Shown piece after piece: positions 8,854 to 18,611 of a stretch of DNA of 31,104 nt. Position numbers and translations under genes: made by a program. The notes under the pieces were generated by a model. It had not been told where the DNA came from, made no database searches, and saw only the letters and a program-made list of their open reading frames with translations. This DNA is from CAZTDP01 sp964612565 (GTDB lineage: Bacteria > Patescibacteriota > WWE3 > UBA101185 > UBA10185), in the NCBI GenBank assembly GCA_964612565.1, contig CAZTDP010000009.1, forward strand, positions 1 through 31,104, read 5' to 3'. Numbering within the stretch: position 1 is the first letter of the stretch; each line of letters begins with the position of its first letter.

Positions 8854-10408
8854 AATTTTACCTTTTGTACTTTTTGCGTTTCTTCATACTTTGCTGTTTA
8901 ACATAAATACAGCCGAGTGGGGTGACTCGTATATGATACTTAGGGCTTCTGAATATGTACGAATGGGAACTTACCCTGAAGACGAAAAAAGACCCCCGTT
9001 GTTTTCGGTTTTACTTGCTGCACGGCCGGCGAACATTGACCCGGTATTGTGGGGAAGATGCGAAATGTTTTTATTTGGATTTCTTGGTTTAATTTTGGCT
9101 ACTTCATTTTTTAAACTTTACCTAAAAGACGATAAATGGACCGCAGTTGCCTCGTCATTACTTATACTTAATCCAAATTACCTTTACTGGTCTATTAGGA
9201 TTATGGCCGACGTGCCTTTTTCGATAATAGCCTTACTAGTTTTATATCTTTACTCGATTTGGCGTAACAACTTAAGTTTTCTTAAAATTTTTATCCTAGG
9301 ACTGCTAACCGGCGCCGCCTCTTTAACAAGGTTTGAAGGCTACCTGCTGATTCCTGCAATTCTTGGCTCCGCTTGGCTATTGTCTTCAAAAAGTCTTAAG
9401 GTAAAAGATTTAACGGTTTCGCTTTTGGCCGGAATTTCAAAATATTTTGTCTATTTGTTAGGAATTGGCGTGGTTTTACTTCCATATTGGTTGTTTAGGA
9501 ATCCGTTGGACTCTAAGTACTTAGGAGAAAATGAGTACCGTGCTTTTGACCTTACAACGGTGTGGACATATGTGGCAAATTTATTCTACATTTTTGGTTT
9601 TACCTCGGCCTTTGCACTTGTAATTGAAAAATTTAAACTTATACGAGACTTTTTAGGTAAAAACTTGCATCTTACAATTTATCTTGGACTTGAGTTGCTT
9701 TTAATTCTAGCTTGGCCGGCGGCGCTTCCAAGACTTTTTGCGGCAGTTGCGCCCGTTCTTGTCTTATTGCTCACGCTTTCGATAAAAGACGTTTTTGAAA
9801 GTGGTTTGAACACAAAAGGATTTGCATTCACGTCAACAGCCCTATTGGGTTTTTACATAGCTTCTCAGTACATCTTGAGACTTCAGTTTTTAGTTGTTAA
9901 TAAACCTATTTTTGCCGTATTGATTCCACTGCAGTTATTAATGGCATTCTTTTTGATAAAAAGAAATTTAAAGCTATTTTTTATTTCTGTTTTTATTTCG
10001 CTTTTGCTTTGGTCTGCCGCGGTAATATACAATCATAAAAATTTAAATACCGCTATAAAACAGGCATCCGAGTACGCAGTTAATAATTTATCAGGTAATT
10101 TTTCGTATAATGATACCGGAAGAGTTGCCGATTGGTATTTAAACCAAAAAAACCTATCCGACAATTCAAAAAATGCAGGCGTATCCGGATTCTATTACCA
10201 GGAAGAGGCCGATAATAATATGAAGATTAGCCGGCTACAAAGGCGAAACGTGGATTATGTTATCTTTACAAACGAGCACAATCAGGATTTAAAAATGGAT
10301 AATAGTAAATTTCCCTGGTTAACACAGGTTAAAGAATTTAGTTATACGGAGAACGGAACCGTATTTTTTGCTAGAATATTAAGGTTTAATAAGAATTACG
10401 TGAAGTGA
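8831..10408 (+). CDS. GT-C type polytopic glycosyltransferase (ArnT/PMT-like)
   Basis: A 525-residue protein with about ten membrane segments. The N-terminal segment at 8-25 is followed by an outside loop, TAEWGDSYMILRASEYVRMG, whose Glu29/Asp32 match the acidic catalytic residues that GT-C enzymes carry after the first helix. The C-terminal 110 residues are soluble. Family members use polyprenyl-phosphate sugars and transfer them outside the membrane. I chose the ATG at 8831, preceded by GAGG at a 9-nt spacing; upstream in-frame TTG (8813) and ATG (8816) lie deeper in the previous gene. The acceptor is unknown. Confidence 0.75.
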   Translation: MRLKITYKILPFVLFAFLHTLLFNINTAEWGDSYMILRASEYVRMGTYPEDEKRPPLFSVLLAARPANIDPVLWGRCEMFLFGFLGLILATSFFKLYLKDDKWTAVASSLLILNPNYLYWSIRIMADVPFSIIALLVLYLYSIWRNNLSFLKIFILGLLTGAASLTRFEGYLLIPAILGSAWLLSSKSLKVKDLTVSLLAGISKYFVYLLGIGVVLLPYWLFRNPLDSKYLGENEYRAFDLTTVWTYVANLFYIFGFTSAFALVIEKFKLIRDFLGKNLHLTIYLGLELLLILAWPAALPRLFAAVAPVLVLLLTLSIKDVFESGLNTKGFAFTSTALLGFYIASQYILRLQFLVVNKPIFAVLIPLQLLMAFFLIKRNLKLFFISVFISLLLWSAAVIYNHKNLNTAIKQASEYAVNNLSGNFSYNDTGRVADWYLNQKNLSDNSKNAGVSGFYYQEEADNNMKISRLQRRNVDYVIFTNEHNQDLKMDNSKFPWLTQVKEFSYTENGTVFFARILRFNKNYVK

Positions 10409-10420
10409 GAACATCTAAAT

Positions 10421-11107
10421 ATGAAACTTTCAATAGTTATACCGGTTTATAACGAAAAAAATACAATCAAACAGATAATCGAAGAGGTGCTGGCTGTTGC
10501 CGGTATCGAAAAAGAAATAATTATTGTAGATGACGCTTCCACCGACGGCACGGTAGAAATCTTAAAAGACTTAGAAAAAACATATCCGGATATTAAGTTT
10601 TTTTACAAAACCCAAAACAAAGGCAAGGGTCACACTTTAAGCTTGGGCTTTGCTCACACAACAGGTGAGTATGTCATTGTTCAAGACGCCGACCTTGAAT
10701 ATGATCCCAAAGATTATTTAAAACTTTTACGTGCTTTGTCCGAAGAAAAAGCCCAGGTTATTTACGGCTCAAGGTTTAGCGGAAGCTACGAGGATATGTC
10801 TACAGCTCATTATTTTGGAAACAAAATGCTGACTTTGGTTACAAATTTACTTTTTGGGGTAATGCTTACTGATATGGAAACCTGCTACAAATTAATTCCC
10901 GGTGATTTTGTAAGGGCTCTTAAAATAAAGTCCGAGCGTTTCGATTTTGAACCCGAAATAACAGCAAAAATATTAAAGTCGGGGTTAAGGATAAAAGAAG
11001 TTCCAATTTCTTACCGAGGGCGTTCGCGTACTCAGGGTAAAAAAATAACATGGAGGGATGGTATTCACGCAATTGTTGCGCTACTTAAATTTAGGTTTAG
11101 TGATTAA
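10421..11107 (+). CDS. GT2 polyprenyl-phosphate hexose synthase (DPM1-like)
   Basis: A 228-residue soluble family 2 glycosyltransferase of dolichol-phosphate mannose synthase type, close to the usual length of single-domain DPM1. IPVYNEKNTI lies at 7-16, VDDASTDGT at 36-44, NKGKGHTL near 66-73, QDADLEYDP at 88-96 and YGSRF near 120. It probably transfers mannose or glucose from a nucleotide donor to polyprenyl phosphate, feeding the adjacent GT-C enzymes. It starts 12 nt after the preceding gene and is followed after 3 nt by the DUF2079 gene. Confidence 0.88.
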   Translation: MKLSIVIPVYNEKNTIKQIIEEVLAVAGIEKEIIIVDDASTDGTVEILKDLEKTYPDIKFFYKTQNKGKGHTLSLGFAHTTGEYVIVQDADLEYDPKDYLKLLRALSEEKAQVIYGSRFSGSYEDMSTAHYFGNKMLTLVTNLLFGVMLTDMETCYKLIPGDFVRALKIKSERFDFEPEITAKILKSGLRIKEVPISYRGRSRTQGKKITWRDGIHAIVALLKFRFSD

Positions 11108-11110
11108 ACT

Positions 11111-13219
11111 ATGAAACTATTTAACTTCATTAAACATAACTTTTTCTTTTTAATGCTGGCATTTTTTGTTTTACTAACTTGGCTGGTAACCGCAAGAATA
11201 AATTTATTTAGATATGCCGATTTTGCTTTTGGCAAGTTTGACTTGGGAAACATGGTTCAAATGGCGTGGAATACCTTGCATGGCCGTTTTATGTATCTTA
11301 CCGATTACTTTGGGACCGACTTGCCAAGATGGGCTATGAGCCACGTGGATCCGATAATTCTTATATTTGTACCTATATTTGCGATTTATCAGCACCCTCT
11401 GACTTTGGTTTTTTCACAGTTTACTATTTTAATACTTTCAGCGTTTTTAGTTTACAAAATTGCCTGCCTTGAGCTTAAGTCAAAGGCCGCCTCGGCGTTT
11501 ATAGGTATTTCGTACTTACTGTATCCGGCGCTAGGGTATTTAAATGTTTGGACGGGTTTTCATGGTGTCACAGCGGCGGTTCCTTTCTTTTTCGGTGCGT
11601 TTTACATTTTTGAAAAAATGTATAAAGACAACAATTTTACAAAAAGAGGCCTGGTTGTCTTTTGGATTCTCCTTATCGTTACAATGATGGGAAAAGAGCA
11701 GCTTCCGCTTTACATATTTTTTTATGCACTGTTCATCTTTCTTTTTAGAAATCGTGTTAATGCCGGCCAAAATCTTTTTAAAACGGCTACCGCAAAATTA
11801 GCTTACAAAATAATGGCTGTTAGTTTTGTGTGGTTTATCCTGGCATTCTTCGTAATAATTCCTTATTACTCTAAATATCGGGTCGCGGGGTACGAAAGGT
11901 TTGTTAAAGAAATGGGCTTAACCGGCGACACAACTACCGATGTTTCTCAACAGAACTACTTTTTAAGTAGATATGCAGATCTTGGCGATTCGTATATTTC
12001 GATTTTACTCAATGCTGTTATTCGTAATAAAGAAGCAATTAAAGTTATTTTTGGCGGCGATCGCATTGATAATCTTAGACAAACCTTTGAGCCTGTTGCC
12101 TATTTGCCTTTTGCGTACCCGCCATTGCTAGTGATTTCCATGCCGGACTTTTTAATAAATTATTTAACAACAGCCGATGGTGTTGGAACAGGAGAAATTA
12201 CTAATCATAGGATTTCAATGATCGTTCCGATACTGTTTGTTTCATCTATATATGCAATTGGCTGGCTTTCTAATTTCTTGGGCAAAACTGCAAAAAACGA
12301 AAAACTTATAAAACCTACGATCGTTTTTTTGTCTTTGGTAATGGTTGCTTTTGGTATAAAAACTTCGTACGAGTTTGACAACCCTGTGTACTTGTGGCTT
12401 GACCAGGCTGTCAAAAAAAGGGTATTTGCGGCGGCATCCGATGTGGAACAGGCTTGGAAGGGCAACCTAAAAGTTGGGGACGTTGTTGCGTTAACCGATT
12501 TAGATAACAAGGATGTCGACTGCTCCCAAAAAATAGTAGATTTGATCCCTGATGATGTGTCCGTTTCGGGCCCGGACTACTTGGGTGCTCATCTATCTAT
12601 GCGCAAAACGTATGCAATCTATCCCGCTTTGTATAACCAGGCCGATTATGTAATTGTGGACGTTTTTTCGCGTAAAATTTCAACAATACTAAATGTCAGC
12701 GACTCCATAGTAAAAGACTCCACTTTCAATCTACTTAAGAGTAAAAATTATGATTTAATGGCAGGCTGCGGAAATATCTTTGTTTTCAAGCGTGTACCTT
12801 TTGCACAAAAATCAGAACTTTTACCTCAGCAGCAGCGCTTTGACTATCCGGCAAAGTATGAGTTTGGAATTATCAATGGTGCATTTGTTTCGGACTTTAG
12901 TATTCCATCAGAAGCGGTACGAAATGTGCCTGTTGACTTAAAAGTGGTTTTTTACAAAAAAGATAGTACTACGTTGGACGGTTTTGTGTCGTTTCTTTCG
13001 TTTTTAAATGTAGAAACAGGGGAAGTTTATGAAATTGCCGATCTTCTTTCTTACGCCATAGACTCTCCGGCCGAGTGGGACTCCGAAAAGTACTATATAG
13101 AAAATATAAACATAACTTTCCCCTCCTTCTTGGAACCCGGAAAATACAGAGCCTTTATAGGAATGTTTAATAAGGTTAAAACGCGTAATATATACTTAGG
13201 GGATATAGACATAAAATAA
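11111..13219 (+). CDS. DUF2079 polytopic membrane protein
   Basis: A 702-residue protein with roughly ten membrane segments over the first 410 residues and an extracytoplasmic soluble region after that. The DUF2079 (PF09852) hallmarks are visible: FDLGNMVQMAWNTLHG at 43-58, HVDPI at 78-82 and GFHGVTAAVPFFF. DUF2079 proteins are distantly related in architecture to GT-C enzymes and often sit with glycan genes, but their reaction is not established. The C-terminal 150 residues (after about 545) look like a separate beta-rich domain (FDYPAKYEFG to IYLGDIDIK) not typical of the core family. It is packed 3 nt and 1 nt from its neighbours. Confidence 0.85.
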   Translation: MKLFNFIKHNFFFLMLAFFVLLTWLVTARINLFRYADFAFGKFDLGNMVQMAWNTLHGRFMYLTDYFGTDLPRWAMSHVDPIILIFVPIFAIYQHPLTLVFSQFTILILSAFLVYKIACLELKSKAASAFIGISYLLYPALGYLNVWTGFHGVTAAVPFFFGAFYIFEKMYKDNNFTKRGLVVFWILLIVTMMGKEQLPLYIFFYALFIFLFRNRVNAGQNLFKTATAKLAYKIMAVSFVWFILAFFVIIPYYSKYRVAGYERFVKEMGLTGDTTTDVSQQNYFLSRYADLGDSYISILLNAVIRNKEAIKVIFGGDRIDNLRQTFEPVAYLPFAYPPLLVISMPDFLINYLTTADGVGTGEITNHRISMIVPILFVSSIYAIGWLSNFLGKTAKNEKLIKPTIVFLSLVMVAFGIKTSYEFDNPVYLWLDQAVKKRVFAAASDVEQAWKGNLKVGDVVALTDLDNKDVDCSQKIVDLIPDDVSVSGPDYLGAHLSMRKTYAIYPALYNQADYVIVDVFSRKISTILNVSDSIVKDSTFNLLKSKNYDLMAGCGNIFVFKRVPFAQKSELLPQQQRFDYPAKYEFGIINGAFVSDFSIPSEAVRNVPVDLKVVFYKKDSTTLDGFVSFLSFLNVETGEVYEIADLLSYAIDSPAEWDSEKYYIENINITFPSFLEPGKYRAFIGMFNKVKTRNIYLGDIDIK

Positions 13220-13220
13220 T

Positions 13221-14711
13221 ATGAAAGAACTGGGCAAATGGCAGGTAATAAGTTTTATATCAAGACTCATGGCAATGGCGCTGGGCTTTGTTCAGACGTT
13301 TGTAATTATTAGGGTTTTAACCGTTGGTGAGTGGGGTGTTATTCAACTTGCAATATCCATTGGCGGGGCATTGGGAATTTATCAGCATTTGGGTTTAGCC
13401 TCAGCAAGTACGCGTGAAATTTCTTCGGCAAAAAGTGACAAAGAGGTTTTTCAGGTTTTTATTACTTCGGCAGTGATTCGTTATGCAGTTACGCTTCCAA
13501 TTGCTTTTGGTTTATTCTTTTTTTCAAAACACCTGGCTGTAGACTTATACAAGAACGCTGATCTTATTGTGCCACTTAAACTTTACGCGGTAAGTTTGGT
13601 GTTTCAAGGAATGCAGAGTCTGTTAAATTCTGTCATTTCCGGAACCAAAAGGTTTAAACAGCTATTTTTGTACCAGGTCGCGATTGCGTTTGTAAGCGTA
13701 CTTTTATTTATTCCGCTAGTTTATTTCTACAACGTTAATGGTTATTTTTACGCCTTTATCATTTTTAATGCCATCAGCACATTAACGCTTTTGGTCATAG
13801 CATTTAAACCTTTAACGACCTCTATAGCTATGCCCAACAAACATGAATTTAAAACGATGTTCAAAGAAATATTTTCAATCAGCCTTGCAATTTATTTGGT
13901 AAAAATTATTTATACCAACTGGGAAAAGTTTGGAAGCAACGCATTAGGGTTGTTTAACTCAACCGAGGTCGTTGCTGTTTTTGCTTTTGCCCTTTTATAC
14001 GCGAAAAAATTGATGAGTATTTCTGACTCGGTAACAGACGTAAATCTTCCGGTGCTTTCCGAAAAGTTTTCGAAAGACATTAACGAATTTAAAAGTTTAT
14101 TTGTTAAAAATTTTGACAAGATTTTTATCACGGTTTCTGCAACATCGGCCTTTGCTTCATTTTGGGCACCGGAAATAATTAAATTGATTGTGGGCAGTAA
14201 TAAGTATGAATCTGCATATGTTCTGATTGCTCCCGTAATGCTGTCGTTTATTTTTTACTCTTTTATCAATATTGTTCAGGCAAGCGTAATGATACCGGCC
14301 AAAATGGTTAAACACATGATTTTTTCATACATATTATTGCTTGTCGGAACCGTGGCCTTCTTTTTTGGAGGTTATAAGTTTATGGGGGTACTGCCAGCAA
14401 TGGCCTGGGCGATGGCGGCGGGATCAATAATTTCATTTTTTTACATGCTTTTTAGCACAAACAAAAAGTTAAAGTTTAGTTTTTTTAACATAGATCACGC
14501 GGCCATAGTTCTACAAACATTTGTTGTGTGCTGGGCGTCTGTAATTAACCCATTGTGGGTTAAATCCTTGTTGTTTGTTGTTATTTACTCCCTACTTATT
14601 TGGGCTTTCTTCATTTCGGGTTTTATACAAAAATCCGAACTGCGCAGCTTTAAAAATAAAACGATAGCATTTATATCGTCAAAAAGGAAAAAAAATGAAA
14701 AAACAGCTTAG
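13221..14711 (+). CDS. Polysaccharide flippase, PST/Wzx type (first of two)
   Basis: A 496-residue protein with about 12-14 membrane segments and no large soluble domain, in the MOP-superfamily pattern. The first helix region MKELGKWQVISFISRLMAMA and then VIIRVLTVGEWGVIQLAIS match the start of PST/Wzx oligosaccharide flippases (YxxRxLGxxxFG-like). It should move a lipid-linked oligosaccharide from the cytoplasmic to the outer leaflet. No Shine-Dalgarno is seen; the start is 1 nt after the preceding stop, implying coupling. The 3' end overlaps the next gene by 17 nt. Confidence 0.82.
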   Translation: MKELGKWQVISFISRLMAMALGFVQTFVIIRVLTVGEWGVIQLAISIGGALGIYQHLGLASASTREISSAKSDKEVFQVFITSAVIRYAVTLPIAFGLFFFSKHLAVDLYKNADLIVPLKLYAVSLVFQGMQSLLNSVISGTKRFKQLFLYQVAIAFVSVLLFIPLVYFYNVNGYFYAFIIFNAISTLTLLVIAFKPLTTSIAMPNKHEFKTMFKEIFSISLAIYLVKIIYTNWEKFGSNALGLFNSTEVVAVFAFALLYAKKLMSISDSVTDVNLPVLSEKFSKDINEFKSLFVKNFDKIFITVSATSAFASFWAPEIIKLIVGSNKYESAYVLIAPVMLSFIFYSFINIVQASVMIPAKMVKHMIFSYILLLVGTVAFFFGGYKFMGVLPAMAWAMAAGSIISFFYMLFSTNKKLKFSFFNIDHAAIVLQTFVVCWASVINPLWVKSLLFVVIYSLLIWAFFISGFIQKSELRSFKNKTIAFISSKRKKNEKTA

Positions 14712-15579
14712 TCTGGGTATAAAAGTAATCGTAAGTTTAGGTCTCTTTGCCATTATTTACATAAAACTCGACAAAGAACAATTTTTAAACAGCATCAAAA
14801 TGCTAGACGCTCGTTTTATTCCTCTTATTATATTTTTGCTTATTCTAAACTATGTTGTAAGTTCAATTCGCTGGAAATATTTATTAATTCACGAGGGCAC
14901 CGAGCATGTAACCGTTAAGTACTTAACTTATTTGTATTTCATCGGCAGTTTCTTTAATAATTTTATGCCTACAAGTATAGGCGGGGATGTTTACAAAGTT
15001 TACAAATTAGGAAAAAAGGTTGGAAACACCACAAACTCTTTTGCTGCCACATTTATGGAAAGATTTAGCGGTGTTTTTGTTTTGGCCCTAATTTCGATTT
15101 TTGGTTTGTATTCAATCATTGGGTGGCTGGTTGTTCCTGCACTAATAGCTTTTGTGGCTGCATTCTTTGTTGGTTTTTGGGTGCTAAATATTGCTAGCAA
15201 AAAATTTATAAAGTTAAGAAAAATTTATGATGCACTCATAGCCTACAAGGGAAAATGGAAAATTATCTTTATTTCATTGATAACATCCCTTGCTGTGCAG
15301 TTAGTCGCAATCTTTACACAGTACTTTATTTTTACGGCACTAGGTATTAATCTGCCGTTGTTTTACTCTTTAACGGTTTTTCCGTTAATCACTTTAGCGA
15401 GCTTCTTTATTCCATCACTAAACGGTTTAGGCGTTCAGGATACTTTGTACATGAAAATGTTTGCCGTGGTAGGTATTGTCTCCGGAGTTTCACTGTCGGC
15501 TTCAATCCTTTACCACTTATCCAGGCTTGGTGTAAGTTTGATTGGGGGACTTTTGTATGCAATGGGTAAAGACGAATAA
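14695..15579 (+). CDS. PF03706 membrane protein (LPG-synthase TM region / AglD-like)
   Basis: A 294-residue protein with about seven membrane segments. The diagnostic stretch GSFFNNFMPTSIGGDVYKVYKL near 83-104, followed by ATFMERFSGVFVL, is typical of the lysylphosphatidylglycerol synthase TM family (UPF0104), as is LNGLGVQD near the end. Members include the membrane half of MprF and proteins next to archaeal AglD-type glycosyltransferases. A role in moving polyprenyl-phosphate sugars has been proposed for the family, not proven. Here it lies between a Wzx-type flippase and a GT-C enzyme, which fits transport of a lipid-linked sugar donor. The start has an A-rich leader with AAGGA upstream. 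Confidence 0.8.
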   Translation: MKKQLSLGIKVIVSLGLFAIIYIKLDKEQFLNSIKMLDARFIPLIIFLLILNYVVSSIRWKYLLIHEGTEHVTVKYLTYLYFIGSFFNNFMPTSIGGDVYKVYKLGKKVGNTTNSFAATFMERFSGVFVLALISIFGLYSIIGWLVVPALIAFVAAFFVGFWVLNIASKKFIKLRKIYDALIAYKGKWKIIFISLITSLAVQLVAIFTQYFIFTALGINLPLFYSLTVFPLITLASFFIPSLNGLGVQDTLYMKMFAVVGIVSGVSLSASILYHLSRLGVSLIGGLLYAMGKDE

Positions 15580-15580
15580 G

Positions 15581-17128
15581 ATGTTTCGTTCAAAAATCTT
15601 GGCTTTGGTTGCTTTTGCTATATTGTTTTTGGCAACTAGAATTCCTTATTTAGGTTATGACGAAATAAATCCCGACGGGGTAAATTGGCATTACAGGTCT
15701 CAACAGTTCGTGGTTGCACTAAAATCTCATAATTGGGCTGCGACCTACCAGTATTATCATCCCGGCGTAACTTTAATGTGGATTAGCGGGGCGGCCATCG
15801 AAGTTTTTAAACACATTACCGGCTACTTAAACTACGATCAATACAATTTTTTAATGTTTCATTTTGTTGCTAAGTACGCCGTAGTTTTTACTCAACTGGC
15901 ACTTTCATTTATTTTAATTTACTATTTAACCAAAATAATTGGCTTTAAAAAATCTCTACTTACCACTTTGATTTTTTCTTTAGAACCTTTTTTTCTTGGA
16001 AACTCGCGTTTGTACCACTTAGACGTTTTACTTGCGCTTTTAATTTTTATTTCACTTTGTGTAAGTTACTTAAATTTGCGCGAATTTTCGTATACAAAAT
16101 CTATTATTAGCGGATTATTTTTGGCTTTGGCTTTTTTAACAAAAAGCATTGGAATAGTGGCTTTGCTGTTTGTTTTAATGTACGCTGTTTCGTACTTTAG
16201 TTTTACAAAAGACTACAAAGGGCTGCTTAAATATTTTCTTTCGGTCTCCGCATCTTTTGCGCTTTTTACGTTTATGCTGTTTCCCGCAATGTGGGCAGAC
16301 CCCGTATTTTACTTTTTAAAAGTTTTAACCGAGTCCGAAAGAATCGGTATCAGAGAAGGGCATAGTCAAATAATTTTTGGACAACCCACCGACGATGCCA
16401 GCCCGTTGTTTTATCCGCTGGTGATGCTAATGAAAGTTTCGCTCTTTGTGTGGCTTGGAATAATTTTGTCGGCGATTTCTACGGTTAAACTAATACCTCA
16501 GTATGTTGTAAATCTAAAGTCAAAGTACATGAATCCGACAATATTTTTAAGTTTGTTTTATTTCGGCTACTTTTTTGTAATGTTTTTTCCGATGAAAAAG
16601 ATTGACCGCTACATGCTGCCTATGTATCCGTTTTTAGCTCTTATTGCGTCAATAGGATTTACGCGCGTATACAATTTAATTGTTAAGCCTGCACAGCGCA
16701 AACTTTATTTAGGCTTTATAGTGTTCTTTTTTGGAATATTTGTTGCCGTTCCAATAGTTACTTTGTACCCGTACTTTTTTACGTACACAAGCCCACTTTT
16801 TGGTTCTGCAAAAAATGCTAATAAGATAGTTGCCCAAAAACCGTTTGGCATTGCGATTCCCGCGCTAAAGGATTTGATATTGGAAAAGTACGGTAACTAC
16901 CCAAAGCTTGGGTTTAACGATCCAAAACCAATGGCTGCAATTTACCCTAATTCAAAGGTTTTTGATTTATCGATAAACGGAACAAGCGACTACGATATTC
17001 TTGTACTTGGCGTAAACGAAACAATTCCAAGTAAGGTTCTTAAAGGGGAGTTTAAATTTAAAAAAGATAGCTCGCTGTACATAAACGGTTTAGAGTATTG
17101 GAGGGTATATGTCAAAGAAGCCAACTAG
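15581..17128 (+). CDS. GT-C membrane glycosyltransferase with YHPGVT motif (paralogue 1)
   Basis: A 515-residue protein with about ten membrane segments. After the first helix an outside loop reads LGYDEINPDG (Asp27, Glu28), in the position of the catalytic acids of PMT/ArnT-like GT-C enzymes. Other landmarks are YYHPGVTLMW at 58-67, SLEPFFLGNSRLYHLD, FPAMWADP and MKKIDRYMLP. It should use a polyprenyl-phosphate sugar outside the membrane. The ATG at 15581 is one base after the preceding stop; in-frame ATGs further upstream lie in the previous gene. The protein at 18608-20254 shares every landmark, so the two are paralogues separated by a different GT-C gene. The end overlaps the next gene by 20 nt. 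Confidence 0.77.
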   Translation: MFRSKILALVAFAILFLATRIPYLGYDEINPDGVNWHYRSQQFVVALKSHNWAATYQYYHPGVTLMWISGAAIEVFKHITGYLNYDQYNFLMFHFVAKYAVVFTQLALSFILIYYLTKIIGFKKSLLTTLIFSLEPFFLGNSRLYHLDVLLALLIFISLCVSYLNLREFSYTKSIISGLFLALAFLTKSIGIVALLFVLMYAVSYFSFTKDYKGLLKYFLSVSASFALFTFMLFPAMWADPVFYFLKVLTESERIGIREGHSQIIFGQPTDDASPLFYPLVMLMKVSLFVWLGIILSAISTVKLIPQYVVNLKSKYMNPTIFLSLFYFGYFFVMFFPMKKIDRYMLPMYPFLALIASIGFTRVYNLIVKPAQRKLYLGFIVFFFGIFVAVPIVTLYPYFFTYTSPLFGSAKNANKIVAQKPFGIAIPALKDLILEKYGNYPKLGFNDPKPMAAIYPNSKVFDLSINGTSDYDILVLGVNETIPSKVLKGEFKFKKDSSLYINGLEYWRVYVKEAN

Positions 17129-18611
17129 ACTTTTATTCTTTATAGTGTTGTTTGCCCTTCTTTTGAGACTTGTCGGAATTCAGCACGGCTTCCCGTTCAT
17201 TTTTCACCCCGACGAACCCACAATTGTAAGATCGGCGCTCGGTGTACGATTTGATTTAAACCCCGCGCATTTTGACTGGCCTCACCTTTATATATACGCA
17301 AATTATTTTGTTTATATAATATTTGCAAAATTTAGAGACCTCGCCGTTTTAGCCGGTCTTAAACCTTTGTTAAGTTCGTGGCTCCCAATATTATGGAACG
17401 ACGATTTAATATTTTATTTGCTAACCCGTATCTTTTCGGCAGTTTTAAGCGCATTAACAGTGATCCCCATATACAAAGCAGGAAAGAATTTGTTTGGCGA
17501 AAAAGTTGGACTGCTGAGTGCGTTGACCTTTACAATTTTGCCGTTTAGCGTTTGGCACGCGCACTACGCGCTGCCCGATATGCCTATGGTCTTTTTGCTG
17601 GCGTGGGCAATGTACTTTTCGACTAAAATATTTACAGACGGTACGCCGGCGTCGTTTTCAACTTCCGGTCTTTTTGCCGGATTGTCTGCCTCAAGTAAAT
17701 ATAACGGCGGCCTAAGCGCTGTAACAGTACCTTGGGCGTTACTTTTAAGATTTATAGCTTCAAAGCTAAAATTAATAAACGAAAAAGTTCAGCTTTTTTC
17801 TACAACCAACATTCTTAATGTAATCATCGCCGCTTTTTGCGCAGTTTTTGGTTTTGTACTTGGAACTCCGTACGCAGTTTTGGATTATGAAACGTTTACT
17901 CGAACCGATGGGCCAAAAGGTGCCTTTTGGCAGTTTACAAATGTCGGTTCTCTTAATATAACCGATCATTTAAACCGATTTGTTTCAGATCTAATCTACA
18001 AACTTTCCGACGATTTGGGTTACACAGTACTAGTTGGGCTTATTCTAGTTTTTGGATTGGTTCTGGTGCGTTTTATTAAAAGAACATACTCAAAGTACGA
18101 TTTGGCAATTTTACTTGTTTCGGTTCCTGCGATGCTGTTTATTTACTATATTTCAGGATTTTCAAAAAGCCGATCTCATTATTATTTAATTATTTACCCT
18201 TTTGTTTCCGTAGCCTTTGGGTATTTCTCTCTCTGGTTAATAAAAAGAGTAGGATCCATAAAAAAATGGTTTTCGCTCCCGGTGTTTTTGTTACTATTTA
18301 TTCCGCCGTTTTACATGTCTGCAGTTAATGCTGTAAGATACATACAAAACGACACAAGGCTGGACTTATACTCCTATTTAAAAAATAATGTAGGCGCCAA
18401 AGCTCCTGTGGTATACGACAGTTCTGATTTTGTAGATCTTCTAAAAGTTGCCCATCCCGGCTCGATTAAAGGAATTGCTAACGCGCCAAAAAATACTGTA
18501 CTTTATTATATAAGCGAAGATCCAATTGTCGGAGCTTCGTCGTATGTATTTGAAGCGGCAAGCGACTTAAAGCTTGGACCTGCAATTTATGTCGCGCAAG
18601 TGCAAAGATGA
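17109..18611 (+). CDS. GT-C membrane glycosyltransferase (PMT_2-like)
   Basis: A 500-residue protein with about ten membrane segments and a short soluble C-terminus. The first outside loop carries FHPDEPTIVRSALG (Asp35-Glu36), the HPDE signature seen in many PMT_2 (PF13231)-type enzymes. HAHYALPDMPMVF near 150-162 and SSKYNGGLSA are further family features. It probably transfers a sugar from a polyprenyl-phosphate donor to a surface acceptor. GGAGG sits four bases before the ATG. The stop and the next start form an ATGA overlap. Confidence 0.78.
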   Translation: MSKKPTRLLFFIVLFALLLRLVGIQHGFPFIFHPDEPTIVRSALGVRFDLNPAHFDWPHLYIYANYFVYIIFAKFRDLAVLAGLKPLLSSWLPILWNDDLIFYLLTRIFSAVLSALTVIPIYKAGKNLFGEKVGLLSALTFTILPFSVWHAHYALPDMPMVFLLAWAMYFSTKIFTDGTPASFSTSGLFAGLSASSKYNGGLSAVTVPWALLLRFIASKLKLINEKVQLFSTTNILNVIIAAFCAVFGFVLGTPYAVLDYETFTRTDGPKGAFWQFTNVGSLNITDHLNRFVSDLIYKLSDDLGYTVLVGLILVFGLVLVRFIKRTYSKYDLAILLVSVPAMLFIYYISGFSKSRSHYYLIIYPFVSVAFGYFSLWLIKRVGSIKKWFSLPVFLLLFIPPFYMSAVNAVRYIQNDTRLDLYSYLKNNVGAKAPVVYDSSDFVDLLKVAHPGSIKGIANAPKNTVLYYISEDPIVGASSYVFEAASDLKLGPAIYVAQVQR

